From positions 310,001-374,000 of the forward strand of contig JADHYV010000006.1 in the NCBI GenBank assembly GCA_027604705.1: DNA of 64,000 bases, read 5' to 3'. The translations under genes and the position numbers were made by a program. Position 1 is the first letter of the stretch; every line of letters begins with the position of its first letter. Below, in pieces: positions 19,987 to 31,942 of the stretch. The notes beneath the pieces were generated by a model. That model was not told the DNA's origin, made no database searches, and was given only the letters and a program-made list of their open reading frames with translations. The DNA is from Allomyces arbusculus (taxonomy: Eukaryota; Blastocladiomycota; Blastocladiomycetes; Blastocladiales; Blastocladiaceae).

Positions 19987-21072
19987 GGCGGCGTTGCGGC
20001 GGCCTCATCGGGGCGTCGATTCAGCTAACTTGGGGTTGGCGACAGTGTTGGATGGCGAAAGTTGCGTTCAAACTTGTAATTCAATAGCACGTCTGTTTTT
20101 TGCTTTGGTCATATTCCCCGATACTTGCAAGTGCGCCGGTGCGGGTTGTATCACGGACTGATGGATGCCCTCGACGCCATGCATGTGTGAGAGCTGTGCT
20201 GTCACACATGCATGCGTGTGCAACGGCCGAGAGAACCTGCAACAGCGACGCCATCAGCCCACCGGCCAGCATACACATTCAAAACATTGGACAACACGGA
20301 CTCGGAGTCGCTGACGACGCGTCCTGAATAACCGAAACGCTCGCTCAATCAAAATGGCCCGAACGGGCGGCAACAGCAGGCTGCGCCAACGAAACTGATA
20401 ACCAAAATGAAGGCCAAGCACAGCGACAGAGACGGCACGGCGACTGTCCTGTCTCTGCGTGCAGAACGGAGAGTGACGTGGCGCGGCGTGACGCGACCGG
20501 CTCTGCCGGCGGCGGTCGGTGACTCGCGACGACGACGGCGACGGCAACGACGGCGGCGACGACCGGCCGCATCGCGACTTGTGCTGCCCGCCAAGACCGC
20601 GGCGGTCGCGACGCGCAAGACGCGGTCGCACCCATTGTCGCAGATGCCCAAGTCGCGCCGAGACCGCACGGCTCGGTGCGAGACCCTGCCGCGCACGATG
20701 AGACCACCACTGCGGCCACCGCGGCGGCCGTGGCCGCGACGACGCCGGCGCCATGGCCGGCCTCGGTGCCCACGCGCGCGCGCTCCTGGGCCGCATCGAC
20801 TCGCTCTCCCGTGTCGCTGCGCGCCTGCTCGACGACCGCGTGCCCTTTGCTCCGTCGACCAATTGTCGCGTTCAGTGCCCCCTCGTCGCGTCGTCCGCGC
20901 CCGCCAGCGTCGACGACCACGACGCGCGCGCCAAGTGCTCGCTCACCCACGTCGCACGCGCCCTTGCTCGACTCGACCCGCGTAGCTACGCCCCCACATC
21001 CGCACGGCGCGCCGCACCTCGACGATTTCCACCGCCGCCGCCGCCGCCGCCGCTGCCGCTGCGTCGTTGCCC
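19987..21072. other. Upstream region of the glucan synthase gene
   Basis: About 1.1 kb with no convincing gene. GC-rich triplet runs (GACGACGACGG near 20526, GCCGCC near 21030) create long overlapping ORFs in all frames, rich in Arg, Ala and Pro. They look composition-driven. A short inverted pair around 20180-20215 (CATGCATGTGTGAGAG / CACACATGCATGCGTG) could form a hairpin. An upstream 5' exon of the synthase cannot be excluded. Confidence 0.4.
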
Positions 21073-24000
21073 ATGTCGCGCGCACCGGCCCCGCCTCCGG
21101 CTCTGGCCACGTACGCATCGCTTGGCGTCGACGAACCGCCACCAGGCGCGCCGTGGGCCACGCTCCTCTGGACCGAGTGCGAGCGGCTGCAGCACGCCTT
21201 CAGCTTTCAGCCCGACAGCGCGCGAAACCAGTTCCACTTGCTGCATCGCCTGATCGCGTCACGCGCCTCACGTTTACCAAACCCGAAGGACGCTATTTGC
21301 TCGGTGCACGCCGACTACGTCTCGGGCGACCACGCGAATTACGTGCGGTGGCTTCGCGCGCCAGGCATGGCCGAGGCGCTGTTCCCAGTACAAGCTGCTG
21401 AAGGCACCGACGAGGAGCCGCGTCATCCACTGTCGGGACCCGACGCGTGGATCAGCTCGCTGCGCGCCGCACCTGATGACGAGACGGGACTCGCGCGGCT
21501 GCTTGCCGACGTGGCTCTCTGGCTGCTGATCTGGGGTGAGGCCTCAAATTTGCGCTATTGCCCCGAGTACCTGTGCCTCGTCTTCCACTTGGCGCTGCGA
21601 CGAGATTGCGCGCCGTCGGCACCTGTGTCGGACGCACTGGCAGCGGCGCCGTTCCTCGACGTCGTCATTCGTCCGGCGTATACGCTGCTCGCCAACGCGG
21701 CCAAGAAGCCCTCGGGTCAGTTTCGGCAGCGCGACCACACGAAAATTGTCGGGTACGATGATTGGAATGAGCTCTTCTGGGACGCTGAGTGGCTTGGGGT
21801 ACGTGATTTTGAGCGCACTTTAAAGTGATCCGAGACGCCATGTGGCCTGTGATCTGACCATTGCGATTTACTTCTCGGGATAGAGCCTCAAGACCAAGAG
21901 CGGCCAACGGCTACTCCTGTCTCAGCCGCCGCACGCCCAGTTTGAGCTGCTCGCGCAGGTACGCGCTTCTTCTCCCATATCCCGCTCTAACATCACCACC
22001 ACTTTGATCCTAACCTCGTGCCATACCTCGCGCCGCAACCTGCTATAGATCGACTGGCACAAATTCGCGCGCAAGACCTTCTACGAATCGCGCACGTTCA
22101 CGCACCTCGTTGTCAATTTCGCGCGCGTCTGGGCACTGCATCTCGGAACCTTCATCACGCTCGTCCCGCCCGTCATCTACGACGGGTTTTTCCCTCCGCA
22201 TCTCGGCAATGCACCCTCCCCCGTCCTCGGGCCCGCGCCACCCACCGAAACAAGGCTCTTTCTCACGGGCCTCGGCGGCGCCGCTGTCGCACTGCTCTTG
22301 CTCGCGGTCGCCGCGATCGAGCCGTGCTACCTGCCCACGTCGCGACAAGTAGTGAAGCGCGCGACAGCCAAAGTCGCGTGGTCGCTCTTGTTCCTGGTTG
22401 CGAATATGGTCCTACCGGCGGCGTACGTCGTCTACTTGCTGCTCTCGCGCCCGATCGAGGGTGGTCTCGGCGCGCGTTCTGGTGGGGGGCCGATGCGCTA
22501 CGTCTTTGGCGGCGGCGCAGGACGGCAACTTGTCGCGCTCACGCAACTCGCCATTTCATTGACGACTGTCGCCTCGACCGTTGCGCGCCCAGTCTTCCCC
22601 GTCCACGGCGAGTCGCTCAACAACGCGAACCCGGCGTTCACGGCGCGGTACCCGCGCGAGTCGGTCCTGCACGGCTCGACCCTGCGCGCGTCTCGGCCGG
22701 GGTCGCAGGGCACACGCCGCGCGTCGGTTTTGCTGTGGGCGACGATTCTCGCACTCAAGCTGATCACCGGCTACTTTTTCCTGCTTTTGCCACTCGGCGA
22801 ACCCGTGCGGATCGTGCTGCAGCACGCGTGCCACACGCCCATGCCTACTCCCACTGCTGGGATGGCGATTCCAGCACCACTCGCACTGTGCCAAATCTAC
22901 GGGTGGGTCGTGACGGCACTGCTCGTGATCTTGACGTATACGTTCTTCCACCTCGACACCTACATGTGGTACACGATCGCGACCGCCATCACCGGGTTCG
23001 CATTGTCGGTCGTGGACGGCGCCAGTATTTTTCGGCCGTGGCAGGGCGTGTTTGTGCGTTTGCCCGACCGGATTCGCGCCAAGATCCTCACGACCACGCG
23101 CGCGTTCGGGAACGCGGCGGCGACGGCGGCGCGCGTGCCGATGACGCACGTCGCCGTGCTCTGGAACGCGATCGTCGAGTCGTTCTACACGGACCACCAG
23201 ATTTCGCGCCCCGCGCGGACCAGTATGCTCTATACGCGCACCGCGACCGAGCTCGTGCGGCCCGATTTCTTCGACCGGCAAGAGGACGCGTCGGCGGCGG
23301 TGGCATCGGACGCGGCCATTCAGCGACTGCGGTTCTTTGGGCAGTCGCTGTCGATGCGGCAATTGCCCGCGCCGTTGCCCGTCAAGTCGGTGCCGGCGCT
23401 GACCGTGCTCGTCCCACACTACGCCGAGGCGACACTCGTCTCGTTGCGCGAGCTGGTGCGTGACGGCGACCGCGGGTCGATGCTGCAGTTGGCCTACTTG
23501 CAGGCACTCTTCCCAGACGATTGGGCGCGGTACGTTGCAGCCAACGGCGACGTCGAGGATCTCGAAGTCGGCGACGTGAACGGTGGTGGAGCGGGGGACA
23601 TGCCGCTGCAAATGCTCGGGTTCCGCGCGCCCACCAACGCGGCGGTCCTGCGCACGCGGATGTGGGCGTCGGCCCGTACGCAGACGCTGTATCGCACGAT
23701 TCGCGGGATGATGCAGTACCGCACCGCGCTCACAATGCTCGCGCAGCTCGAGGACGCACGGACCGCCGACGGGGTGGTCGACGCGTGGGTGCCGGTCAAT
23801 CCGGAGGCCGAGATTCGCGCCGTGTCAAACTCGCCAGCGGCGGTGCAGTTGGTCGACGAGAAATTGACGCTGCTCGTGGCAATGCAGCGGTACGCCGTCA
23901 TGACCGAGGCGGAGCGCGCCGACGTCGACGCCGTCCGCGCGCAGTTCCCGCACTGCACGCTGCGCATCGCGTACGTCGAAAACGTTGACGACCGCTGGTT

Positions 24001-26524
24001 CGCGTGTTTGCTCGTGCACCCGAACGATGCCGAAGTCCCCGGCCACGACCGCGACCGTGCCGAGGACGCGACGGCGGCGAGTCACCGGCTCTACCGGATC
24101 GAATTGCCGGGTGCGCCGACGCTCGGCGATGGAAAAGCGGATAACCAGAACACGGCGCTCATGTTCCAGCGCGGCGAGGTCCTGCAGCTGATTGATGCCA
24201 ACCAGGACCATTATTTGGAAGAGGCCCTCAAAGTCCGGTCGGTCTTGGCCGAGTTTGCAAGGGGGGAATCGACGCTGGCGATGGTTGGCGGGCGCGAGTT
24301 TATTTTCTCTGAGTCGATTGGGTACGTTTCGTTTGGGGTACGACATGAACTTTGGAAAACTGTTGATGGCTGACGTCGAACGGATGGATGGGCGTGTAGG
24401 CTGCTTGGCAACGTGGCCGCGGGCAAGGAGTACACGTTCGGCACGCTCACGCAGCGCGTCATGTCGTATTTGCGGTCGCGCTTGGTACGCATGCCCTTCT
24501 CTCGCTGTCTCGAACTGGGCCGTTTGCGCCTCGTACGACCAGGAACTGACCGGCCACTATTCCGCTAGTTCTACGGCCACGCCGACGCCTTCAACTTCAC
24601 CTTCATGGCGACGCGCGGCGGCGTCTCCAAGGGCCAGCGTGGGCTGCATCTGAACGAGGACATTTACGCGGGCATGAACGCGCAAATGCGCGGCGGGCAG
24701 ATTGTGCACACCGAGTACATGCAGTGCGGCAAGGGACGGGATCTTGGATTCGCGTCGATCTTGCAATTCACGACCAAGATCGGGTCGGGCATGGCCGAGC
24801 AGCTGATCGCGCGTGAGCACTACTATCTCGGCACCCAATTGCCGTGGGACCAGCTGCTGACCTTCTATTTTGCGCACCCGGGGTTCCACTTGACCAACGT
24901 GCTCTCGCTCGTCGCGATTCGGCTCTTCCTACTCGTCACGTTCTTGCTGACGTGGTACTTCCCGAACCAAGTGGGCGCTGCGTGCACGGCCCCGACGCCG
25001 TCGAGCATGTGCGAGGCGACGAACCCGCACGACCGGTCGATTGTGCTCGATTGGATGCGCCAGTCGCTGCTCGCGTTTGTCGTCTACTTTATCAGCTACC
25101 TGCCGTTTGCCCTGCAACTCGTCGTCGAGCACGGCCTCGTGCACGCGCTCCGCCGCCTCCTACACCAAGTCGTCTCCCTCGCTCCCGTCTTTGAAACTAT
25201 GGTCACGCAAATGTACGCGCACGCGCTCTGTGCCGGGATGCACGCGAAACAGGCCAAGTACGCGGCGACCGGCCGGCGCGTGGCCACGGCGCGTGCGCCG
25301 TTTGCAAGTCTCTACGCGCAGTATGCACACGTCTCGATCCAATTGGGTCTGTTCCTGACGGCGCTGCTCGCCGTCGCCGGAATGCAGCTGCCCAGCTTGC
25401 CGCCGCTGGCGTTTGTCGCGTTCATCACCGTATCGATTGCGATTGCGCCGTTCGTCTTCAACCCGCACCAGCTCAGCCGCCGCGAGCTCGCGAGGGATTA
25501 CGCGGCCACGCTACGGTGGCTGCTGGTCCCGTCGCACGGATGGGCCAAAGAGGCGCATCGGGTCAAGCGCGCGGCAATGACGGGGATGCGCGGCCAGTTT
25601 ACCGTGCGGTTGCGGCGCAAGCTGACGCGGGTGAGGGATTCCTGGCTTTTGCTCGCGGCGCTCCTGTGGCCGCTGACGGCCGTCCCGCTCCCGACGCCGC
25701 AACTCGCGGCCAAGGCACTGACCTCGTCGGTCGCGCACGGTGCGAATCTTCGCTTGCCGCTTGCCGTCGTCGCCGTCGCGTGCGCTCCGTTTGCCGTCTC
25801 CGCGGCCATGCACGTTGCGGTCGCGCCGCTCGTCGCGGTGTTGGGACTTGCGCGCGCTCGCACCGACGCGGTGGGGGTAATCGCGCGTGCTGCGTGCGTC
25901 GTGGCGGTATTTGTCTCGTGGCTCGCAGCGTGCGTCCTGGCCAACTTCGACCCGCCCACGTCACTCCTCGCGATCCTCGCGACCGCGCAGGTCAAGCAAG
26001 CCGTGACCATGACCGCCTACGCGTTTTTCAGTCGCGAGCCCAACACCGACGCGGGCGCCGCTTGGTGGGGGTACGGGACCGCCACGTTCGGTCCGGTCGG
26101 GTGCCTGTCGACGGTCGTGGTCCGCGAGACCGTGGCCAAAGTTCTTGAAGGGTGGGACTTGGGCGTCGATTTCTGGCTCGTGCACGTGCTCTACCTCGGC
26201 GTGCTCGTGCCGGCCGCGATGCTGCCGAATGGCGACCACGTGCACACGTATCATATGCTGTTGTGGTCGTGTCCGCGGAACGTGGCGCCAGCGTCGGTGG
26301 GTGAGGAGATGGAAATGGGCGAGAGTGCGGCGGGCGCGGTGGTGTTGCCGCTGCGCATGAAGCGCGTGCGCGGGAGCAAGGAGGAGAGGGTACCGTGGGG
26401 CGCAATGGTGTTTTTTGGGAGCGTGGTGGTGCTGGTCGTTGGGGTCGCAGTCGTCGCGGGCTTGGCGCCGGGAGTTGTCGCGGGGGTTAGTGCGCGGGTC
26501 CTGGCGATGGTGCCAGTCGGGTAA
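21073..26524 (+). CDS. FKS1: 1,3-beta-glucan synthase catalytic subunit
   Basis: Plasma-membrane synthase (GT48) polymerising UDP-glucose into 1,3-beta-glucan for the wall. Five exons: 21073..21798, 21884..21958, 22049..24321, 24400..24484 and 24569..26524, giving 1704 residues, close to the fungal norm. The FKS1 N-terminal domain has HADYVSGDHANYVRW and LWLLIWGEASNLRYCPEY. After the first membrane block come VPALTVLVPHYAEA, GDGKADNQNTA (about residue 960), GEVLQLIDANQDHYLEEALK and FYGHADAFN. TRGGVSKGQRGLHLNEDIYAG and QCGKGRDLGF follow, then about ten hydrophobic segments. Introns are 85, 90, 78 and 84 bases, all with GTACGT or GTACGC donors. The N-terminus before the first domain is short for the family, so an upstream exon is possible. 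It looks fully intact. Confidence 0.95.
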
Positions 26525-27076
26525 GGTGGAAGTGAGGGGCGGTGTTTGCCATCTGTCGTTTTGGCTTGTTTGTTAGTTGGTTTTTTTTTTGCTGTTGGTT
26601 TGCGCTCATATCCATGTCTCATATCCATGTCTCATAACCCGTGTGGTGCTTGCTGAATGTATATCCATTTTGGCGCGTGCTTTCGCAGTCGGTGCGAGCG
26701 TTCATGGCCCTGTAGGTATGGTCTGGCCCCGGTCTGGCTGGCGCGAGGGATCAAAAATGGGCTTCGGTCGGGCAATTGCTGCCCGACTCGGCCGCCAGCA
26801 GTCAGCAGCGCGCACCCCCGCGCGGAAGCATTCTCGCCAAAAATATCCCCACTGGGTGCTCTGCGCGTTGACTGCTTGGCGACCTTCGGAAACGACAAGA
26901 ATAGGAGCAGTTGATTTGAGACCGAACATCGCGGCCTTCTCCATGCCAACCGTCCAAACTGCACACTCATAATCAGAATATTTGTTGATTTGAGGTCCCA
27001 AGCATTATTGGGGGTGGCAGTTGGACCCGCCGCTAAGTCTCTGTGCGATATCGAAGGGCTCTGAGAGCGGACGTGA
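26525..27076. other. Intergenic, nothing recognised
   Basis: Holds a T10 tract at 26581-26590 and a short direct repeat, CATATCCATGTCTCATA (26608 and 26620). No coding feature is convincing. Confidence 0.45.
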
Positions 27077-28163
27077 GCTCAGTGTGATGTGTCGCTGGCC
27101 ACGTCGCTTGGCGACCTGTCGTCATTTGCTCGCGCTGGTTGTGCTGACCCCATCCCGCCGCTACATCTTTTCCAGAATGTGGAGGGGCTGAACAGTCTTC
27201 TCCGCTCTGATCTTTGGTCGGACGCCCTCATTGCCGAGTTGCCGGCGCTGCTGCCTGTATTGATGGGTCGACTGGTCGAACTGTCACTTGCCGACGCGCT
27301 ATTCGTGTGGCTCGATCTTGAAATCGAGGTCTTGGAACCCATTATCGAATCTACCGTCAAGGAGATGAATTGGCTCGGTTTGGCTGTCTACCATTCAACA
27401 AGGCTGCCGTCTCCGCCCAGCTCGCGGATGAGGACGATCTTGGCCAACTACGCGGCGCTCATGGACTTCTTTGACGTGAGCAATTTCACGTTGCTGTCTT
27501 GAGGCCATTAGCACCGGCAAGGTCCCGGACTTGGACACGGGCGGAGCGTTATGGGATGAAGCGTGCCAGATCGCGTCATAGAATGATAGGTGGCGGATGC
27601 ATTCTGGCGTGCATTCGAAGATTTCCTGGTCGGGGTGCCTGGTCCCAGCTCCTGGCGAGTGTGTGTGCCGCGGCGACGGCCATGGCGTGTGTCGGTTGAT
27701 GGACGAGTAGGCGTTCCCACCGGCGACAGCGGTCGAGTGGCGCTGGGCATTGAGCGATGCGCTCCGAATTGGCAACCTTGGCTTCCTCGCGTACATCTTC
27801 AACCGGCGCGACCCGGCATATCGGATTGTCCACCATGACTGGGTCGCCGCCACCAGCATCCTTGAACGCATAAAGTCGGCTCCTGTCTTTGCCTATTTCC
27901 TTGCACACGCATCTGAGCTTGAAGCGCGGAAATCAGAGCACCCAGAGGACCACGTTCTCGTGAACCTGTTCAAGCGCATGGGGGCGCTAGTTGCAAGTGA
28001 GGACGACGTGGCACGGCTGGTTCTCCCGATTCTCGACCGCATTCATGATGGTGCGCGCATGTCGCCTTGTGTTCCCGAGGTCATGTACGACATGACACAC
28101 CGTATCCCCAGTACGCGGCTCTACCACAAGCGCATGCATGAAGATTCGCTACTTCTGGTTTGA
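27077..28163 (+). pseudogene. Degenerate hypothetical gene (two open segments)
   Basis: Two segments look coding. The first (27077-27502) has no ATG and reads LWSDALIAELPALLPVLMG and DALFVWLDLEIEVLEP. The second (27750-28163) reads HDWVAATSILERIKSAPVFA and HVLVNLFKRMGALV. Between them, LEAISTGKVPDLDTGGALW and MADAFWRAFEDFLVGVPG appear in two further frames. No set of GT-AG introns joins them cleanly. The Leu/Ala-rich helical character recalls ankyrin-like or HEAT-like families, but I recognise no specific one. It is either a broken gene or one whose introns I cannot resolve. Confidence 0.4.
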
Positions 28164-29157
28164 CGCCGTCTGAAGTAATTCTTGTCGCTGTCATGGCCTG
28201 TTTGCAAGTGAAATGCCGTGTCCGTGTTGTAATCCACAGATATCCTTTTTCAATTCCAAGTTTTGGAAATGAACTGGGACGTCGAGGCATGTCCGGTGTG
28301 CTGCATTTTGGGTTTACCATTATACTGTACATACGACTATCTCTGTGCAGTTCTCTTCACAATGGCTACATTGTTGTCAGTCACCAAACGCCCCAGAAGT
28401 TTTTTTCCCGCTTCAGAAGATTCTTTTCCACTGCACTCAATTTTTTGGCTTCACAGCCTTGCTGCATGGGACAACACTTGACGCGGCGCCGGTTCTTATT
28501 CAAATCTCCAGTCATGCCAAGCCTGCCAAGCGTGCCTGTTTCCTGAAAGGTCAATAGGTCTGCTAGCTGTTCTGTAGGTGTTCATCTCAAGCGCACTCCA
28601 TTTCACGCTCCAGGCAGTAGCCGACCGCGACTTGGCGAGGGTGTCAGTCGGGTGGAGAAGTTAACGGTCGCGTCGGGCACGACAGCGACAGCAAAATTGG
28701 GTGCGCTCGTGGCTTGGCGCGGTCACGCGCTACAAACCGTAGATCTGCACAACGACGCGAGTCCCTAGAAACAAGAAAAAAGGGGTGGGTGGGACGAGGC
28801 GATGTGGTCAAGATTGCGGGAGGGGTGTCGTCAAGTCGGATGGATGTTGCGGACGATAAGACAATTGCGTGCTGCTGACGACGGCGCTCTTTCTTGCAAG
28901 GCGCAGGCTTTTGATCCCTTCATGTTCTGGGTTTGTCAACTCTTTTCCGCCATGAACGCGATCGCGTGCAACCAGGATAGTCTATTTTCCCTTGATATTG
29001 AGCAAAAGCGGGACAAGCATGGCATGATCGCCCTCACACACGCTCCATGACACAAACCCCACCGACGAATAGCCCACATCCAAAACGGCTCCTCCCCCAT
29101 CCTGACAAAGCTCTACAAGCAACGAGGGCAAAAGACGGGCGACCCGACGGGTGTTTC
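28164..29157. other. Intergenic, nothing recognised
   Basis: About 1 kb, less GC-rich than the genes, with only short ORFs on either strand. The last part presumably holds the 3' UTR of the minus-strand cyclin gene. Confidence 0.45.
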
Positions 29158-30276
29158 TTACCACTCAACATGATCGCCAACTACCACGCCCTCTCCACCA
29201 TCGCCCTCCACAATCGTGATTGTGCGCATTTGCGCAAGCGCCGCACGCTGCTCAGGAGACATGGTCGCGTCGTCGGAATAGCCCTCCAAGGTCGTGATCG
29301 TGTGCACTTGCGCAAGCGCTGCATGCTGCTTGGGGGACAAGGTCAAGTCGTCGTCCACGTCCAACTGCTGGTCGAGGCTCAGACGTTGTTGCTGGGGGGC
29401 CAAGATGGGCGTGCGAGGCGGAGAATGCAAGGCCATCTGATCGGGAGATGCTGATACAGCTTCGATCGAGACGTATATGCTGCTGTTGGTCGGGATGGAG
29501 GAGGGCGCGTGCGATGGCGTGGGGGCCGGATGCGTGACCGCAGATCCCTTCTCGTCGCGCGTCGTCACGGCGGCGGCAACATGCACGAGCAGTCGGCCAG
29601 CATACCGGACAAAGTCGGCCGGGTCAAGCTTGAGATCAAAGTCGAGGAGCATCAAAATATCCATCTCGAGTTGGCTCAGCTGCGCCGCACTGAGACCGCC
29701 GATTTTGGCATAGTGCGCATTCGTGTAGAACACGTCCGACCAGTACTTGGTCGCGACCATGGTCGCGGTAATGAGCAGTCGGTGCACGTTGGCCGATGTA
29801 ACGATGAGCGCGTGTGAAGGCAAGTGCGCGAGCCGGTCAAGGTACATGAGCACAGGGAGGAACACTGCCGTTGGGCACGGCGCGTATCGGAAAATTCCTT
29901 CAAGAATCGCAGTGATCAAAGTTGTCGGCGGCGCATACGCGTGGAATCGCGTCGCGGCTGGGACGATCACTTGGGCGGGAAGTTGAGGGTAGAGTAGTGG
30001 TGTGGGCGGACTGCCATCTGCCATTGCTGTGACATTGGCGAGGGCTTGGTGGGCGAGCGCTGCATGCATCTGCCCGAGCTCGCAATCGTTATTCATGCAA
30101 ACTTGCTGCAAAAGTCTCGCCAGGACGTGCGCGACAACAAATGGCGGTGCGACTGCATCGATCTGCGCCATAAGCACTGCGGCCATGGCGGGCGTGTCAT
30201 CGCTCGCCAGAGCGTCGTTGAAGGCGGAATGGGAACGTGGCGGTGGAACTCCAGTGATCGAGGCAGGCAGGGTCAT
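29158..30276 (-). CDS. PHO80/PCL-type cyclin
   Basis: Single-exon protein of 372 residues, minus strand. A cyclin fold spans about 105-230: TTLITAILEGIFRYAP, VFLPVLMYLDRL, VTSANVHRLLITATMVATKY, then TNAHYAKIGGLS and LSQLEMDILMLLDFDL. The NVHRLLIT..M.A.KYW.D and KIGGLS.A.L..LE pattern is that of Pho80/Pcl cyclins, which activate the Pho85/CDK5 kinase in phosphate sensing, polarity or cell-cycle control. The N-terminal 100 residues are helical and low in conservation. The C-terminal tail is acidic and contains a duplicated unit (LSPKQHAALAQVHTITTLEG and MSPEQRAALAQMRTITIVEG). The start ATG at 30276 was chosen because the long in-frame extension upstream shows no conservation. Confidence 0.85.
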   Translation of the reverse strand: MTLPASITGVPPPRSHSAFNDALASDDTPAMAAVLMAQIDAVAPPFVVAHVLARLLQQVCMNNDCELGQMHAALAHQALANVTAMADGSPPTPLLYPQLPAQVIVPAATRFHAYAPPTTLITAILEGIFRYAPCPTAVFLPVLMYLDRLAHLPSHALIVTSANVHRLLITATMVATKYWSDVFYTNAHYAKIGGLSAAQLSQLEMDILMLLDFDLKLDPADFVRYAGRLLVHVAAAVTTRDEKGSAVTHPAPTPSHAPSSIPTNSSIYVSIEAVSASPDQMALHSPPRTPILAPQQQRLSLDQQLDVDDDLTLSPKQHAALAQVHTITTLEGYSDDATMSPEQRAALAQMRTITIVEGDGGEGVVVGDHVEW

Positions 30277-31140
30277 GGTGAGGCGTAGACTTGGGCAAAG
30301 GTTGTGCTGCGTCGCATCCGTGCGATCCCAAACGCTGCTGCGGCGCGACTCGAGTGCGAACAGGCGTCGTTGGTGGGTGGTTGTGCGTTGTGATGATAGA
30401 AACGGCCGGAGGAAGGGATGACCCTGTCTGTGGAGACGAGCCCGTGCCGTTAATGGCCTTCGATGGAAGAAGGATTGGATGGAAGCTTGGCAAATGTTCC
30501 AACATGTATGAGGGTGTGGTGTGGCGCTCAAGTCAGCTCTTTTCACCACCATGATTCCCAATTCACGACCCGCACACCGCCACTTGCACGACCAATATTC
30601 GCGCCCACGTACACGTTCGGAACGGCGGACTGGACGTGCATACGATGCCAGTTCATGAGCCATTTCCCATTTTTTGACCAGTGATGAGGTCTGAAACATG
30701 ATTTGGACCAGAAAGAAGAAAGCACGGGCGTGCTTCACGTTCTTGGCTGGAGTGAAGTGACGGCAATACTCGCCACAGCAGCATTGCTCACATCCCGTTG
30801 AAGCGATGTGAAGTAGCACCTGTGAAGCCAGTCTTTTGTCTCGGAAATCAACTTGTTTGGATGAATTGGGGATCGTATCACATTCTCTGGTGCAATGCTG
30901 AGACGGGGGCAAAAATACCGTTGCAAATATTGAGACAAGGAACGACAAGGCGAATACAACTCTGAAACTTTATTGTATATTGCCGCTCAACAGCCTGTCA
31001 TGCGAAGGACCAAATGAAGCGTGCTTTCTTTCGACACTCCATAATCAAAGAGCGTTCTCGCGTTCTCCTGCTGTATTCCAGCCAGCCCAAATCAGACGCT
31101 GTTGGTCGGGCGGAATTCCTTCAGCACGGTAAATGATGAG
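30277..31140. other. Intergenic between the cyclin and a decayed WHAH-family gene
   Basis: No gene seen. ORFs on both strands are short or are extensions of the cyclin frame without conserved sequence. Confidence 0.45.
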
Positions 31141-31942
31141 CTAGACGCGAGCAATCGAGTCCAGTGGGAGCAGTCTGATTGTGATCGTCTTTCTCGTCAA
31201 CGTCTTGATGAATATCTGCATCAGCGCTGTAGCCGAAGCAGGAGAATCACGGTCACGATCAGGCTGCAGCCGAATGTGCGCCGTCGACGAGCCTGCGAGC
31301 GGCACAGCAGGGTTTTCCAATGGGACCGTCGCCGCCTTCGCTCCAAATATGCGACGGCGGTTTGCCCCATCGCGCGCGGTAGCACGCGAGCGTATTTTCG
31401 AGTCGACGCGACCAATTCGCATTGTGCGCGACCCACGCGCCGTATGGTTCGTGGTGGATCCAAGACGGGAGCTGCTGGTTTATGGCCGCGTAGGCGCGCG
31501 TGTCAAGAATGTGTGCATGCCAAACAGCGTCGATGATAGCACTGGGCAAGAGCAACAGGGCCTGGCCATCATTGTGCGCGAATTTGAGCACCAAAAACCG
31601 GCGATGCTCGTGGACAGCAAGATCAGTGAGGTCAACTGGCACGGTTTGCGGGTCGTTGCGCAAGTTGCCGGCCAGGGCGTCCACGTACAGGTCGTGCTCA
31701 AGAAAATGAATGGCCTCGTCGGTTCTGGCCAGTGCTGGAGCAGCAAGGTTGGTCGTCTTCGGGCCGGAGTTGGGCAAGGCGCTTTCAGATGCAGCCGAAG
31801 CTGCCGTCCCGCAGCGGGTGCGCGGGCGAGAGGTCAATGATATGGAATACTGGGTCCGCGCAAGGCTTGAAATCGTCGTGCTGGAAGTGTTGGTCGCGTC
31901 ACGATGCTGCACGCTGGCAGAGATCGACCAAGCCCACGTCAT
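31141..31942 (-). pseudogene. WHAH-domain/ubiquitin-like fusion, copy a (decayed)
   Basis: The head domain is complete and very similar to the intact gene at 43208: [54 protein letters not shown] and [14 protein letters not shown]. Where the intact gene has its start ATG this copy reads TTG; only a further-upstream ATG (31942) lies in frame. After the head the frame stops at 31259. The start of a ubiquitin-like domain, MQIFIKTLTRKTITIRLLP, then appears in another frame and is cut off at 31141. The copy therefore shows a lost start codon, one frameshift and a truncated tail. A head-only protein from the upstream ATG is conceivable. Confidence 0.7.

Noticed and set aside
20753-21253. 166-codon ORF as a 5' exon of the glucan synthase
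   Set aside because: It is in a different frame from the conserved N-terminus, runs past its start, and contains Pro/Arg runs from CCG repeats.
22556-23611. 351-codon minus-strand ORF within the glucan synthase gene
   Set aside because: It overlaps conserved FKS coding sequence on the other strand and shows no motif.
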